From positions 60,433,008 to 60,497,007 of the forward strand of contig CM055100.1 in assembly GCA_029204225.1 (NCBI GenBank): a stretch of 64,000 nt of DNA, read 5' to 3'. Numbering within the stretch: the stretch's first letter is position 1; the number at the start of each line of letters is the position of its first letter. Below the pieces are notes generated by a model that did not search any database, was not told where the DNA came from, and saw only the letters and a list, made by a program, of their open reading frames with translations. Of the stretch, positions 33,501-42,523 are shown piece after piece. The stretch comes from Diphasiastrum complanatum (Eukaryota; Streptophyta; Lycopodiopsida; Lycopodiales; Lycopodiaceae). The translations under genes were made by a program, and so were the position numbers.

Positions 33501-34858
33501 TGCAAAAACGATCTGGATTTGCTTCAGTAACTGCAAATCGTTTTGCAGCCCATGAATTGCTGGTTACGATTGAAGTGAATAACAGATATTGGGGGTTAAT
33601 CATCTGAAACCAAGCAACGGAACTGCTACTGGGCAGTGCTCAGAGCTGAGAATGGTGGGTTCACCTCATCTTCGGGAAATTTATCTCCTCATAGCCACAG
33701 CCTAGAACAATGAACTTTCAGGCTATTAATAAAAAAAACCAAAATCATAGGACAGATTACAAAAACTGATTAAGGACAAGGTGTTGCTGATACTCAAAAC
33801 ATGCAACATCTATCAGACAAATTGCAGGTTGTGAAAGGCTGATCCTGTATCAGCGCAAAATGTGCTCAGAAGGCTGAAGGAGTACGTGGTCGAATTTTTC
33901 AAGGCAGGCCGATTTAAGGCTATGACTTATCTTAATGCCTAGCCCTCACCACTATAACACAAAGACACTGAAGCAAAAATATAAACAAGGAAAATGCTCT
34001 TTTAACGACTCATTATGAAAAGCTTTACCAACAATAAACTACCGATGATCACAAAAGCCTGCGGCTGAGGACTGTAAGGAATAGGAGCAAAAGGTGAAAA
34101 TATCCTTAATCAGCTCGCATGCTTGCTTCTCAAAAAACCAAACAAGGCCAATCGTCGAATATATTAACGACTCATTATGAAAGGCTTTACCAACAATAAA
34201 CTACCGATGATCGCAAAAGCCTGCGGCTGAGGACTGTAAGGAATAGGAGCAAAAGGTGAAAATATCCTTAGTCAGCTCGCATGCTTGCTTCTCAAAAAAC
34301 CAGACAAGGACAATCATCGAATATATTACTGCGCCTTCAGTCACACATACAGAAAACTGACAAACAGAAGAGTTTAAAGAATTAGGCAAGATTAAAGCCT
34401 TATAAAATTGGCCAAATTCAGAAGATAACGTAAAGGTTTTCAAAGAAACCCATAAACAAAATACTCACACTTGGTAGGATTATCTGGCTCACGCGCATAC
34501 TTCACCTGCATCATCCATCCATCCAGCAGAGCTTAAATGTGTGAAAATTACGTATAGCTATGCTTTAGCAATGAAACCAGAATGATAAGATCCAGCCAGA
34601 CTTAAAGAAATTACATATGATGCTAAGATCTTAAACATAAATCAATCATTTTCACAATACTTCGACTTTATACACCAAACAAGCAGGACTATTCCGCAAA
34701 AATGAATGTCAGATGAATCAAAACAAAATAATACAATGCTATGCTATGAAGGTAGGGAGAAAGCCCTGTGCATGAATGAAACCCCAACCGATCTACACAT
34801 TACACAAAATATTTAGAGGAAAGCAGGAAGTAAGGTTGAGAGGGTGATGATGCACCAT
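27524..34858 (-). CDS. RPL17: Cytosolic 60S ribosomal protein L17 (uL22), seven exons
   Basis: Coding exons on the minus strand: 34856-34858 (the ATG alone), 34469-34505, 31770-31810, 31213-31443, 30338-30440, 29623-29690 and 27524-27589 (stop TAG 27524-27526). All six introns start GT and end AG, and the joined frame is 182 codons, normal for plant uL22. Diagnostic stretches are [91 protein letters not shown] and [17 protein letters not shown]. uL22 binds 28S/5.8S rRNA and lines the nascent peptide exit tunnel of the large cytosolic subunit. Intron sizes are about 350, 2658, 326, 772, 647 and 2033 bp. The larger ones hold foldback elements and tandem repeats without touching splice sites. 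The C-terminal exon ([14 protein letters not shown] start) is the least conserved part of the family, so its assignment is a little weaker. No frame damage is seen and the gene is probably active. Confidence 0.95.
27759..28780. repeat. Three tandem copies of a ~430-bp unit in RPL17 intron 6
   Basis: GTAAATGGCTGGCGGATAGG recurs at 27759, 28202 and 28625 (spacings 443 and 423). Each is followed by the same TGTTTGCTCCCTTGTGTGATC, AAATTCCTTCGAAGTAGG and CAGTCCAGA segments. The third copy breaks off near 28770. It is non-coding and lies within intron 6. Confidence 0.85.
29293..29489. repeat. 49-bp tandem repeat, four copies, RPL17 intron 6
   Basis: Units starting GAGTTAAAGCAG at 29293, 29342, 29391 and 29440 (the last GAGTTACAGCAG), each containing TTGATGGAACCCAG, with an exact 49-bp period. 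It is near the acceptor-proximal exon 6 boundary (donor at 29622) but does not overlap it. Confidence 0.9.
29869..30276. mobile_element. Foldback DNA element FB2 in RPL17 intron 5, with 9-bp target duplication
   Basis: GGATCACAG occurs at 29860-29868 and again at 30277-30285, flanking a 408-bp element with ATAGAA/TTCTAT ends. The arms (29880-29965 and 30209-30270) are dense in GAACCGT palindromes. Inside them are TTAATTAATT spacers, a CCCCCAAAA block, and a core of about ten TCTGTGAAA-type units (30030-30150). No transposase ORF is present, so it would move by enzymes supplied elsewhere. A 9-bp duplication fits Mutator-like or foldback-type transposition. Confidence 0.75.
30771..30940. mobile_element. 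GC-armed hairpin element in RPL17 intron 4
   Basis: TAAGGGTCTGGGCCGGACG at the left and GGGTCCAGGTCCTGCTACCTTA at the right form an imperfect inverted repeat rich in TCCGGACC. The centre (30834-30884) is almost pure A/T. The CGTCCGGAC palindrome occurs several times. It looks like a small non-autonomous inverted-repeat element unlike FB1-FB3. No target duplication was found. Confidence 0.5.
32386..32838. mobile_element. Foldback DNA element FB3 in RPL17 intron 2
   Basis: The left arm (32390-32444) holds GAACCGTACCACGGTTC and GAACCGTGGTACGGTTC. The right arm (32750-32830) holds GTGAACCGTACGGTTCAC and related pieces. Arms, TTAATTAATT spacers and the CCCCCAAA block match FB2 and FB1. The core differs: units of TTTTTGGCACTCA with GTCACTG variants (32519-32705). 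A clean target duplication is not visible, although ATGTCTATATA and ATGTATATA flank it. A (GT)n run follows at 32862. Confidence 0.7.
33289..33545. repeat. GATCCG/GCAAATC hairpin-rich block in RPL17 intron 2
   Basis: It opens with GCAGCGGATTGCGATCCGCT at 33289, a 9-bp stem with a 4-base loop once the final GC is included. GATCCGG, GATCGC and GATCTGG half-sites recur to about 33545 (CTGCAAATCGTTTTGCAG). This may be another degenerate foldback element. Ends are not defined. Confidence 0.4.
34003..34326. repeat. 162-bp tandem duplication in RPL17 intron 2
   Basis: TAACGACTCATTATGAAA starts units at 34003 and 34165. Both contain CTACCGATGATC, GCCTGCGGCTGAGGACTG and CAGCTCGCATGCTTGCTTC with few differences. 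The second copy ends near 34326, about 140 bp from the exon 2 donor. Confidence 0.9.
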
Positions 34859-35010
34859 TGTTGCAGATCTGATGCAGCCACGAACAGCAGGCGGATAGCA
34901 AATCCGAAACCACTCCTTCCTTCAGCAGCAGCAGCCGCTCTCGCCCTCGCCCTCGCCTTCTCCCTCTCTCTCTCTCTCGGCTTTTTAGGGTTTTGAATTA
35001 GGGTTTCACT
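34859..35010 (-). promoter_or_regulatory. RPL17 5' UTR and core promoter with two telo-boxes
   Basis: Upstream of the ATG on the minus strand: an open leader rich in GCTGCTGCT, a run of GAGA units (34961-34979), then two telo-boxes, AAAACCCTAAA (34984-34994) and AAACCCTAA (34998-35006). Telo-boxes and CT/GA-rich patches near the transcription start are typical of plant ribosomal-protein genes. The exact start site cannot be read from the sequence. Confidence 0.7.
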
Positions 35011-35713
35011 TTAAAGGAAGTCCATGGCCTGGCCTGAGGCTTTTTAAAGGAAGTCCATGGCCTGAGCATTTTCCATGTTTGTGTACCCTGCCCTAAGGGC
35101 AGTAGCCCAAGCGATGAGGTATACGGCCCTCAAGGTTAGGTATAGAGAAAAGTCCCTGGCCAAGGGAGCCCTCGGAGTTGGTTAGAGGCACGGATTGGGT
35201 AGAAGTCCCTGGCCATGTGGGAAGCCTTTGTTCTAGGGAAGGCCTTGGCCAAGATGATTCCCTAGATTGGTTGCATGATTAAGAGGCTCTTCACATGCAC
35301 AACTCATCTCGTGATCTACGTAGGCCACTAGTGAGATGGCCCTCTTCTCTAGCTTCCCAAAGAGGGTCATATTTCCTTTGTGCATGTCATCTTCCTTTGG
35401 CTCGTGATCTCATTGCACTTTGGAAATGAAATATTCAAGATTTTTGAATCTATTTCACTAAGGTGATGATTGTTGCATCCATGTGATCATCATGCCGGAA
35501 TGGCAAAGCATTGAATGCAAGCTGACCCAAGAAAGTTGAAGAAAGAAAAACCCTGGTGCATTTATTCATAGAAAAAACTAGTAGGTACATTGATGAAAAA
35601 TATATATACACCCCGAAGGGAAGTTTAAGCAAATGTAAGCTTAAACAAGAGCGAAGCTTGCACTAAAACTAAGATTTATTCATATCTTGGCATTAAAAAT
35701 AAAGGTGCAAAAA
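35011..35713. other. RPL17 upstream flank, no gene seen
   Basis: It begins with two copies of TTTAAAGGAAGTCCATGGCC (35011 and 35043). GTCCCTGGCCA-type phrases recur at about 35150 and 35205. It may include promoter elements of RPL17 and the 3' tail of the R2-like element to the right. Confidence 0.4.
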
Positions 35714-36523
35714 CTATGATGATGTTAGTGGAAGTCTGCCAACTGACTGCAGCAGATCAGAAAAGTGAAGAGGTGGTGGGCCGGCTAATGAAGGGAAATG
35801 AGATGTAGCAGACCCAGCCACCGTCGCCCGTTGCAGGATTGATAGGGCCTGAGCACGTTGCAGGGCAATAAAAATACATTGTTTGAAAGAAGCCACGAGA
35901 ATAGAACCTGGAATACCTTGACACTCTGTCGCCTGATGAGAACACACGCGAAGAAATTCCTCAAAGCGTCGATTCAAAGTGCTATAAATCTCGATTGCCA
36001 AGGGAATGAAGGCATCAGTAGGGTGCCTGTCGGAGTAGTTTTTTTCTTTCTCTTGTGTTGTCACACCTGCCGCTTCTCCTTGTGTGAAGGCAGAGCGAGG
36101 CAGTAGGTCACCACGTGTGGGATCAGCAACAACAACATCTGCCAAAGTACGAAGCCTATCCCGGGAGAGGACAATGTCAATACGTCTGCGGGAAGAGTGG
36201 GACACGGTAGAAGGAAGGACATGAGACTGCTCTCTGAGGACATGGAATCCTCCATCTTCGACTATAGCGGCCGCTGCAGTTCTGACAACATCATGCGTAG
36301 TTGTGCGCTCACTCCCATAAGGACAAAGAGCATCAATAGGGTGACCAAAAACACACCTGGAGAGACCCAAGACCGAAGGATGAGGTAGCCCCAAAGCGAA
36401 GACGAAGAGCAATGGTGAAGATGGCTGAAGACAACCGAAAGAAAGGAATAATAGGTCGAGCTGACAGCAAAGCCCTCGCACAAGAAAGAAGTCGAGCTCG
36501 ATGCAACGCCGAAGGTGCCACAA
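35714..36523 (-). pseudogene. Cys/His segment and restriction-like endonuclease-type domain
   Basis: An intact 269-codon stretch in an otherwise broken element. Residues 46-79 (LPHPSVLGLSRC, GHPIDALCPYGSERTTTHD) resemble a shortened CCHC region. Residues about 113-160 carry RRRIDIV, then LADVVVADPT and QEKEKNYSDRHPTD, the spacing expected of a PD-(D/E)xK-like fold (Asp; Asp/Glu; Lys). A leucine-rich C-terminal part follows. In related elements this domain nicks the target site to start target-primed reverse transcription. Assignment is from motif layout only. Confidence 0.55.
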
Positions 36524-36631
36524 AGAGCATGTTGGAAAGGGTTTGCTCGTGCACGCACTTTAAGAGGGTCTCTTGCAGGTGATCTGAACTGAAAGTGAGG
36601 AGTGGCTCAAAGGGAGGAAGACATGCTTGGG

Positions 36632-36939
36632 CGGAGAGGGGGAGTAGCTCCCGTGCAACGATGAGGAAGTGCTGAAAAGGCAGAGAACCGCTATCCACAT
36701 GAGCAATGCAATCCGCCAAGAGAGGACGAAGGCCATAAAGCAACCAAGAAGACAAAGCAGGGGCAACAAGAGCCCAGCTTCCAAGCGGAGAGGGGGAGTA
36801 GCTCCCGCGCAATGATGAGGAGGGGCTGAAAAGGCAGAGAACCGCTATCCACACGAGCAATGCAATCCGCCAAGAGAGGGCGAAGGCCATAAAGGAACTG
36901 AGATGACAAAGCAAGGGCAACAAGAGCCTAGCTTCCAAG
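36632..36939. repeat. 154-bp tandem duplication inside the R2-like element
   Basis: CGGAGAGGGGGAGTAGCTCC starts copies at 36632 and 36786. Both contain GGCAGAGAACCGCTATCCAC and CCGCCAAGAGAG and end AGCTTCCAAG. As 154 is not a multiple of three, the duplication shifts the frame, which accounts for the parallel ORFs seen here. Confidence 0.85.
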
Positions 36940-37175
36940 AAAAGCTGCAGGTGCAGAAGAAACTGTAGAGAGAAGACCCACACCTCCACAAGAAATGGGT
37001 AACCAAGCCTGGTTCTGAACTGAAACGGTCTCCACACCATCCAAAGAACGAGGGCCCAAAAAGACGGCCAAAAATATCCATAATAGAGCTATCAAAGGAA
37101 GAGAGAAGATGCAAAAAGTCTTGAGTAGGGAGGAAAGTCCACAGCAGATAAGAAGGACGCTAGATAAGCAAGACG

Positions 37176-38275
37176 TCAAGATGCCAAACGTGACCTAAAT
37201 CGGGGAAGCATATCTGAATGAGCAACATCCTCTTGGAGAGCCTCATCAAAAAAAGCAGAGTTGAAGAAAGCAGAACCATAAGGAACACCCATAATGCGAA
37301 TGTCATCCGAAGGAGCACGGAAGCCTTGAGGAGGAACAAAGTCCAGGGGAAGACCTGTTGGAGACCACACTGAACACTTGCGAGGTTGAATAGACAAACC
37401 AAGAGAAGCCAGATGCTCAGAGAAATGATGAAAGGCGTGGAGCACCGTACGAGCAGGACCAAAAATATGAGTGTCATCAGCAACCAAAATAAATAAGCGT
37501 GAGGGAAAGGCCTCTGCAGAAGCTTGAAGGGCACAAAAATGAGCCAGAGCGAAAGGACCACCCAAAGGATCACCTTGACGAGTACTTGCTGCAGACTGGA
37601 TAGTAGAAAGATCCCCAAAGCACACATGGTCACTGTAAAAGAGGGGAGTCCACACAAATGGGATAAGCTGAGCCAGCTTATCACCAGTTGCCCGCAGCTC
37701 TAGAAATAGAGTTAACGGCATTGGAAACATCCACTTGGAGAACAACCCAGTCAGAATGGAAATCAAGTATGGCACGCAAACCATAAATGACAGCTTCACA
37801 GCCGTCAGGAGTAGAGACGCCAAACTGATGAGGAGAGAGAAAACATACAAAAATCTGTTGAAATTGAAAACAGATAGAGCGACTTACAAGACGGAGGAGG
37901 ACTTCACCAACAGCGATAGGACGGATGCCACCCAAGGCTTTAGTCATGGCGATCAAACAAGACGCAGACAAGACGTGCAACAGAAGAAGGAATGTGACTC
38001 GAGGCGATAAAAGAGCAGACTTGAAAGAGTTGAACAAAGCCACTAGCAGAGTCCTCGAGCGGAAAGCAATCACATAGGTGTTCATAGACCAAACCGGAGG
38101 GACCACCAACAGCAATACGCGGACTACAATGGAAGGCATGAGAGAAAGAATCACAATCAAAAACCAATTCAACATTAGGCACAAAGTCCTCCACAAACAA
38201 GGGAAGAAAGCCTTCAGAAGCAAGATGAAGAGCTTGAAGGGCAACAACAATATCAGTAGAAGAGGGAGCGGACAT
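37176..38275 (-). pseudogene. Non-LTR reverse transcriptase (R2-like)
   Basis: The reading crosses three frames. 37940-38275 has SPRIAVGGPSGLVYEHL and FDRHD; the next has KALGGIRPIAVGEVLLRLVS, SPHQFGVSTPDGCEAVIYGL and WVVLQVDVSNAVNSISRA (the first catalytic Asp region, LQVDVSNA). 37176-37850 has STRQGDPLGGPFALAHF and the catalytic box VADDTHIFGP (about 37471-37485), then GLSIQPRKCSVW and IRIMGVPYGS. RQGDPLGG and ADD are hallmark RT motifs 4 and 5 of non-LTR elements. Frameshifts make it inactive. Confidence 0.75.
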
Positions 38276-38531
38276 GAGAGGAGCTAAAGCTCGAGCTGCA
38301 CGAGAATACTCACCAACTTGTCCAAGATGTAGAGTGCGACAAAGGCGGCAGTAGAGAAGTGGGGTGCCTTGAGGCTGAGAGTCCTATGAGTTGTTGACAA
38401 TGGGCAAAGTGTTCATCATGAACCGTTTCCCAGTCTTCCGATATAAAGCTACGAAGGCGTGTAACGATTCTATTACTATTGAACATGTCCCACGCTTTGC
38501 TGCTATCCTTACAGCAATTGTTTGAAACCAA

Positions 38532-38948
38532 TCCATGTGCATTGTCAAAATTTTAGTGATTCCCCAGTGATCTGGCTCCAGTAACCTACCTCTAGCAGTT
38601 TTATATTCCTACGATCTATTTGATTCTCACTCAGTGAACGGCAGGCACCGCTTCAACATCCCAATACAGCTGTCCTTTAGATCCGATATTCACTAGCTAT
38701 CTTGTCCCGATTCAACACTTTGAACTATGGATCTGATTATCAACAAAATCTGCCTTCAACAATCTATTTCCAAAAAAATTGTTTACAGTGACCTACCTAC
38801 AACGATCTGCCTCCTACAATCTGTCCTCAACGACCCCAACTTGTTCATAAAAAAAAAAAAGTTAACTTTGCTATCTCAACCAACGGCCAAGCTCTAGTAG
38901 CCATTTAGTGTTATGTACCATAACGGCCAAGCTCTAGTAGCCATTTAG
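38532..38948. other. No gene; includes a 40-bp tandem duplication at 38884-38963
   Basis: CGGCCAAGCTCTAGTAGCC occurs at 38884 and 38924 with TTAGTGTTATG following, two head-to-tail 40-bp copies that run into the LTR start. CTACCTACAACGATCTGCC-like phrases recur between 38580 and 38830. Confidence 0.5.
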
Positions 38949-39421
38949 TGTTATGGACCATAACGGTATGCCCTTCAGTGACGGCCTCACAAGAGGCATG
39001 ACGCAAGTCTGTTGGCGTTATCGACATGTTTGGGTGCCATGCGTGTTCATCCTAGGTGGTCACGTGTCACTGGCAGGACCGTGCTTGATGGGACCCACTA
39101 TGTTATGGCTATATAGTGGTGGGTTTTCCCTCTTTCCATTCACTCAGCCTACCCGGGAGTTGGCGGATGGAGAGCATGTGCATGGGCCAGGATGTTTCTC
39201 CAGGCCAGGAGATGTATGCTAGGGAGAGTCGAGTGCGATGACTGGTGGTATGGGACGCCAGTGATCATAGGAGACTCAACTGGGCATGACTATGTCGATA
39301 GCTCCAATGCATGGGGGTGGGTCGGTTGTGACCCTATGGATGGGCGGATACGATGCGTCGTCACTGGTATGGGATGTGTGGTAACCTTCAAGGCAGTCAG
39401 AGATCATAGGGAGTTCTAACA
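38949..39421 (+). repeat. 5' LTR of gypsy G2
   Basis: It begins TGTTATGG (38949; TGTTATGT at 38909 is the alternative because of the duplication) and ends TTCTAACA two bases before the primer site. A TATATAGTGG motif lies at 39111. About 473 bp. Confidence 0.5.
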
Positions 39422-39423
39422 TT

Positions 39424-39436
39424 TGGTATCAAAGCC
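39424..39436 (+). promoter_or_regulatory. tRNA-Met primer-binding site of gypsy G2
   Basis: TGGTATCAAAGCC, one change from the iMet site TGGTATCAGAGCC, two bases after the LTR end. Confidence 0.7.
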
Positions 39437-39771
39437 ACCGATTCCTTTTAGGTGCACACATTTCCTTTTTTGCCTTTGTGGTTTGGTATTCTTAATTATG
39501 GAATGTGGTTGGTGGTGCTCTTTCGCCTTGGTTCAAATTTATTTTTGAAAATGTTAATTTTTGTTGTTGAGATAAGAACTAATTGTGTGGTAACTAGTAA
39601 TTCTCTTGACAATAGTTTTTCGTTCTCTCTCAACCTTTAAAACTTGAAGGACATTAAATTTTCTTGATTTATTGGTATAGAAGGTTTAAAGGTATGGTTG
39701 TTTTAAGTTTCTTTAAAACTTTAAACTTTAAATAAACTTGTTTCAGACCCCCCGTTCAAATCACCTTTTGG

Positions 39772-39965
39772 TTGTTCTCAAAAAAAAAATTGTTTGGCAC
39801 CTGCAAGCTGCTCAGTTCTACAGGCAAGCCCGCAAGCAGCCCTCTATTGCGACTGTTAGGATTGGATGGTGTAGGCACGTTAACCCTCAGTCCACCTGTT
39901 ACTTGGACCGATGAACTTAATCAAAGCTTTGAGGCTTTGAAGATGTTAGTGTCTACAGCCCCTAT
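39772..39965 (+). pseudogene. Gypsy G2 reverse transcriptase, C-terminal scrap
   Basis: PPVTWTDELNQSFEALKMLV and STAP match the RT connection/tail of gypsy elements (consensus F-x-W-x-x-x-C-x-x-A-F-x-x-L-K, then SAPVL). The rest of pol is missing on both sides. Confidence 0.6.
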
Positions 39966-39967
39966 GA

Positions 39968-40872
39968 TGTGCTAGCGCCTCAAAGGGCGTTGGGACTTGA
40001 GCGGTTTTCCGAACACGCGCTTAAGTCTAACATTCATCTATCATGCACTTACGTAAAAGCAACTTAGAAAACGTAACAATCTTAACCATTCAGACTTAAG
40101 AAAACTGGAATCCCAACTAACCTGAAAGCCAACTTAGAATCCATCCCCAAAAGGTAACCAAAGGCAAAGACAAGCCGCACATGAAATCCAAGGCATAGTG
40201 GTCGCCAAACTGACCAAATGGCATAGCGGTGAGCCACACGTCGATGATGTGGACCCTTAGGCGCCAGCGACGCAAAAAGGTTGTAGTAAGGGTCCTTCCA
40301 CTTGGACCAGTCTCGGAGGCGAAACTGAAATGTTAATCATCCCCAAGGATCAACTTTATTAAATTTGGAAGAGATTACATTCATACATAGACTGACTGGT
40401 CTCGGGGCCACCAACACATGCTGGGCATTGTGCATGGCTCGCGTTGGTAGAGGGAGCTGAGACCTGGCGACTGGATTCCTTGCGCTGGTTGAGCTGCCCA
40501 AGTTTCTGTCTGCCGGACTCCCCCTATAGTTCTGGTGTGATTCGACGTGCCCCCTCTATCATGGAATATAGTGCTTTCTGGTAAAGCATGCTTTTCTAGA
40601 CTTAGTCTTTATTTTGTTGATTAAGCCTGGCAAATCGGTCTGGCTCTTGGACATGGGTCCCGGGTGCCGTCCCGGCGGCAGAATCAACTTGGCTCCTGAC
40701 TAGGCCATGACTCGAGCTCTAGAGCTTGCTCGTGACTTGTGACTACTTGGTTGGCTCACCACAGGTCGGAGGCTCAGTCCTTGACTTCCTAACTCGCTCT
40801 GGGACCGTTAAGGAGTGTCACCTCTTAAAGTCTTACAGGGCACCGTAGTGCACCTGAGTCAACTTTAGAACA
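39968..40872 (-). repeat. 3' LTR of the chromovirus
   Basis: Begins TGTTCTAAAG on the minus strand after the polypurine tract. It matches the 5' LTR over nearly its length, for example CAAAGGGCGTTGGGACTTGA at 39981 against CAAAGGGCACTGGGACTTGA at 45292. About 905 bp. Confidence 0.9.
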
Positions 40873-40886
40873 TCCTCCCCTCGATT
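40873..40886 (-). promoter_or_regulatory. Polypurine tract of the chromovirus
   Basis: Minus-strand AATCGAGGGGAGGA immediately precedes the LTR start TGTTC. Confidence 0.8.
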
Positions 40887-41104
40887 AAAAAAGCTGATGT
40901 CCTCATCGGGGCCAAACTAGACCTACGACGCATGGCACGGGCTTAATTCACCAGCCTTAACAACTTAAATTAAAGATACATTGGCAGGAGCACAGGAAAA
41001 GAATAGATCAAAATCACTTAATGTAAAACTTGTGTAAAGTTGCAAGTAATCTACTGACAAACTAAGGAAGATACCTGGAAGTTCCTTGAACTTCAGAGTG
41101 GTCG

Positions 41105-42408
41105 TTAGTGTTCATGAAGAAGGCATGCCGCCGGGTAGAGCATTATGTGCCAATCTAGGAAAACGGCTGTTGTGTTGATTTTCACCAGGTAATCCTTTAG
41201 TACTTCAGGGGCGCCCGCCTTAAGTTTGTCTTCGTACTCCCAAGAAGCCTTAATGAGTGGAGCCCGTAGCCACTTCACTAGATATTCGGGTTGAATGCCA
41301 ATTCGCTTTCTATGTGCCAATATTTGTTTTGGTACAAGGTGCCTCATTGTATTCTCAAGTGCCGTTGGTGGGTGATGGATTTCGTGTTGTCGATCAAATC
41401 GCTCATCCGATTTGTACTGTTTGAGTAATGAGATGCAAAACACATTGTGTATACCCAAGGTGGATGGCAGTGCCAATCGATAAGCCACTGGGTTGATCTT
41501 CTTTGTGATATAATAGGGCCCGACATAAGGTCGAACGAACTTATGAGATAATCCTTTTGGCAACATGATACTTTTAGTGTTCAGCCAAACTTGATCACCT
41601 TCCTTAAATTCCAGTTCTCGTCGATGTGAGTTTACGTCGGCTGCCATGCTACATTGCGATTGCTCCAAAAATGTCTCACCTATGTAAGCTTTGTGTGCCA
41701 CTCATTGATGAATTCCTCTACAGTGGGTACCGGGGTTTCTTGCACGCCTGTAAGAAAAGGGTTTGGAACAATCGGTAACCGACCATTGCTTATCTCGATA
41801 GGTGCCTTTTTAGTAGATCTATTCACTTAGTTGTTATGTGCGAACTCGAGGATATCCAAATAGCTGACCCAATCAAATTGGTCCCAAGCGACATAATTCC
41901 GTAAATATTGTTCAATCTGTCGATTAACTCACTGAGTTTGCTCTGTCTAAGGGTGGTAAACAGTGCTGAAATTTAGTCCAGTCCCCACGAGGTGAAATAG
42001 ACATGTCCAAATCTTTCCTATGAACTTGGTGTCTTGGTCAGAAATAATTGTTCTAGGCAGGCCATGGTATTTAAAAGCACATTTGAAAAATAATTTTGCC
42101 ACTTTTTCGGTTGTCATTGAACTCTTAGTTGGTACAAGGTGAGCTTCTTTAGAAAAACGGTCAACCACCACATAAATCGAGTCGAAACCTTGGCAACTTG
42201 GTTCTGGGTATGTTGGTACTGGTAATGGTTGGAGTAGTCCTACTGGGGCTAGTGGTTCCACCTTCACTTGTTGATATGTAGGAAATGTTTGCACGCAGGA
42301 TTCAACGTCTGCCCACATATTTGGCCAATAGAAGCCTCTCTTGAGAAGTTCATACATGCGATTCACCCCTGGATGTCCGGCGGCTAGTACATCATGATGT
42401 TCTCTCAA
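41105..42408 (-). pseudogene. Chromovirus integrase with C-terminal chromodomain
   Basis: ORF 41947-42408 has the HH part (HHDVLAAGHPG), but the CxxC part reads CVQTFPTYQ, so zinc-binding cysteines are lost. Core motifs VVVDRFSKEAHLVP and TIISDQDTKF follow. Frameshifted sequence 41702-41946 covers the Glu region (QIEQYLRNYVAWDQ). ORF 41105-41701 has ELEFKEGDQVWLNTK, LSHKFVRPYVGPYYI and a chromodomain at its end (PKQILAHRKRIG, PEYLVKWLRAP, ASWEYED). Chromodomains direct integration of such elements to marked heterochromatin. Confidence 0.85.
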
Positions 42409-42523
42409 GACTTTCTTTCTTGGGTTGATGTTATCTGGGACATATACTCTGACCTTTTATAAACAACCATTTGATCCTTCCAAGTGAAATGTTTACGAGG
42501 CTTTCCTAGCTGGAATTTGATCA

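Larger units (their letters stand above)
35714..38531 (-). mobile_element. R2-like non-LTR retroelement with RT and C-terminal endonuclease-type domain (decayed)
   Basis: Minus-strand order: N-terminal segment (38110-38531), RT (about 37176-38070), thumb/linker with a 154-bp duplication (36560-37170), then a Cys/His segment and an endonuclease-like domain (35714-36523). Frames shift several times. The RT-Cys/His-endonuclease order is that of R2/CRE/NeSL-type elements, which carry a restriction-like endonuclease instead of the N-terminal APE endonuclease of most plant LINEs. There are no LTRs. Composition is GC-richer than the flanks. Confidence 0.6.
38949..39965 (+). mobile_element. Ty3/gypsy element G2, 5' LTR plus a scrap of RT
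   Basis: LTR (38949-39421), primer site (39424-39436), a leader of about 330 bp, then by deletion directly the end of RT (39772-39965). The element is cut at 39965 by the chromovirus and by G1 copy C (46089 on). It is the oldest layer of this nest. Confidence 0.6.

Noticed and set aside
36333-37040. Leu/Ser-rich 235-codon ORF read as a membrane protein
   Set aside because: It is partly the duplicated R2-like sequence read in a wrong frame.
35714-38531. A protein-coding host gene from the long minus-strand ORFs
   Set aside because: RT motifs, repeated frameshifts and the duplication show a decayed retroelement.
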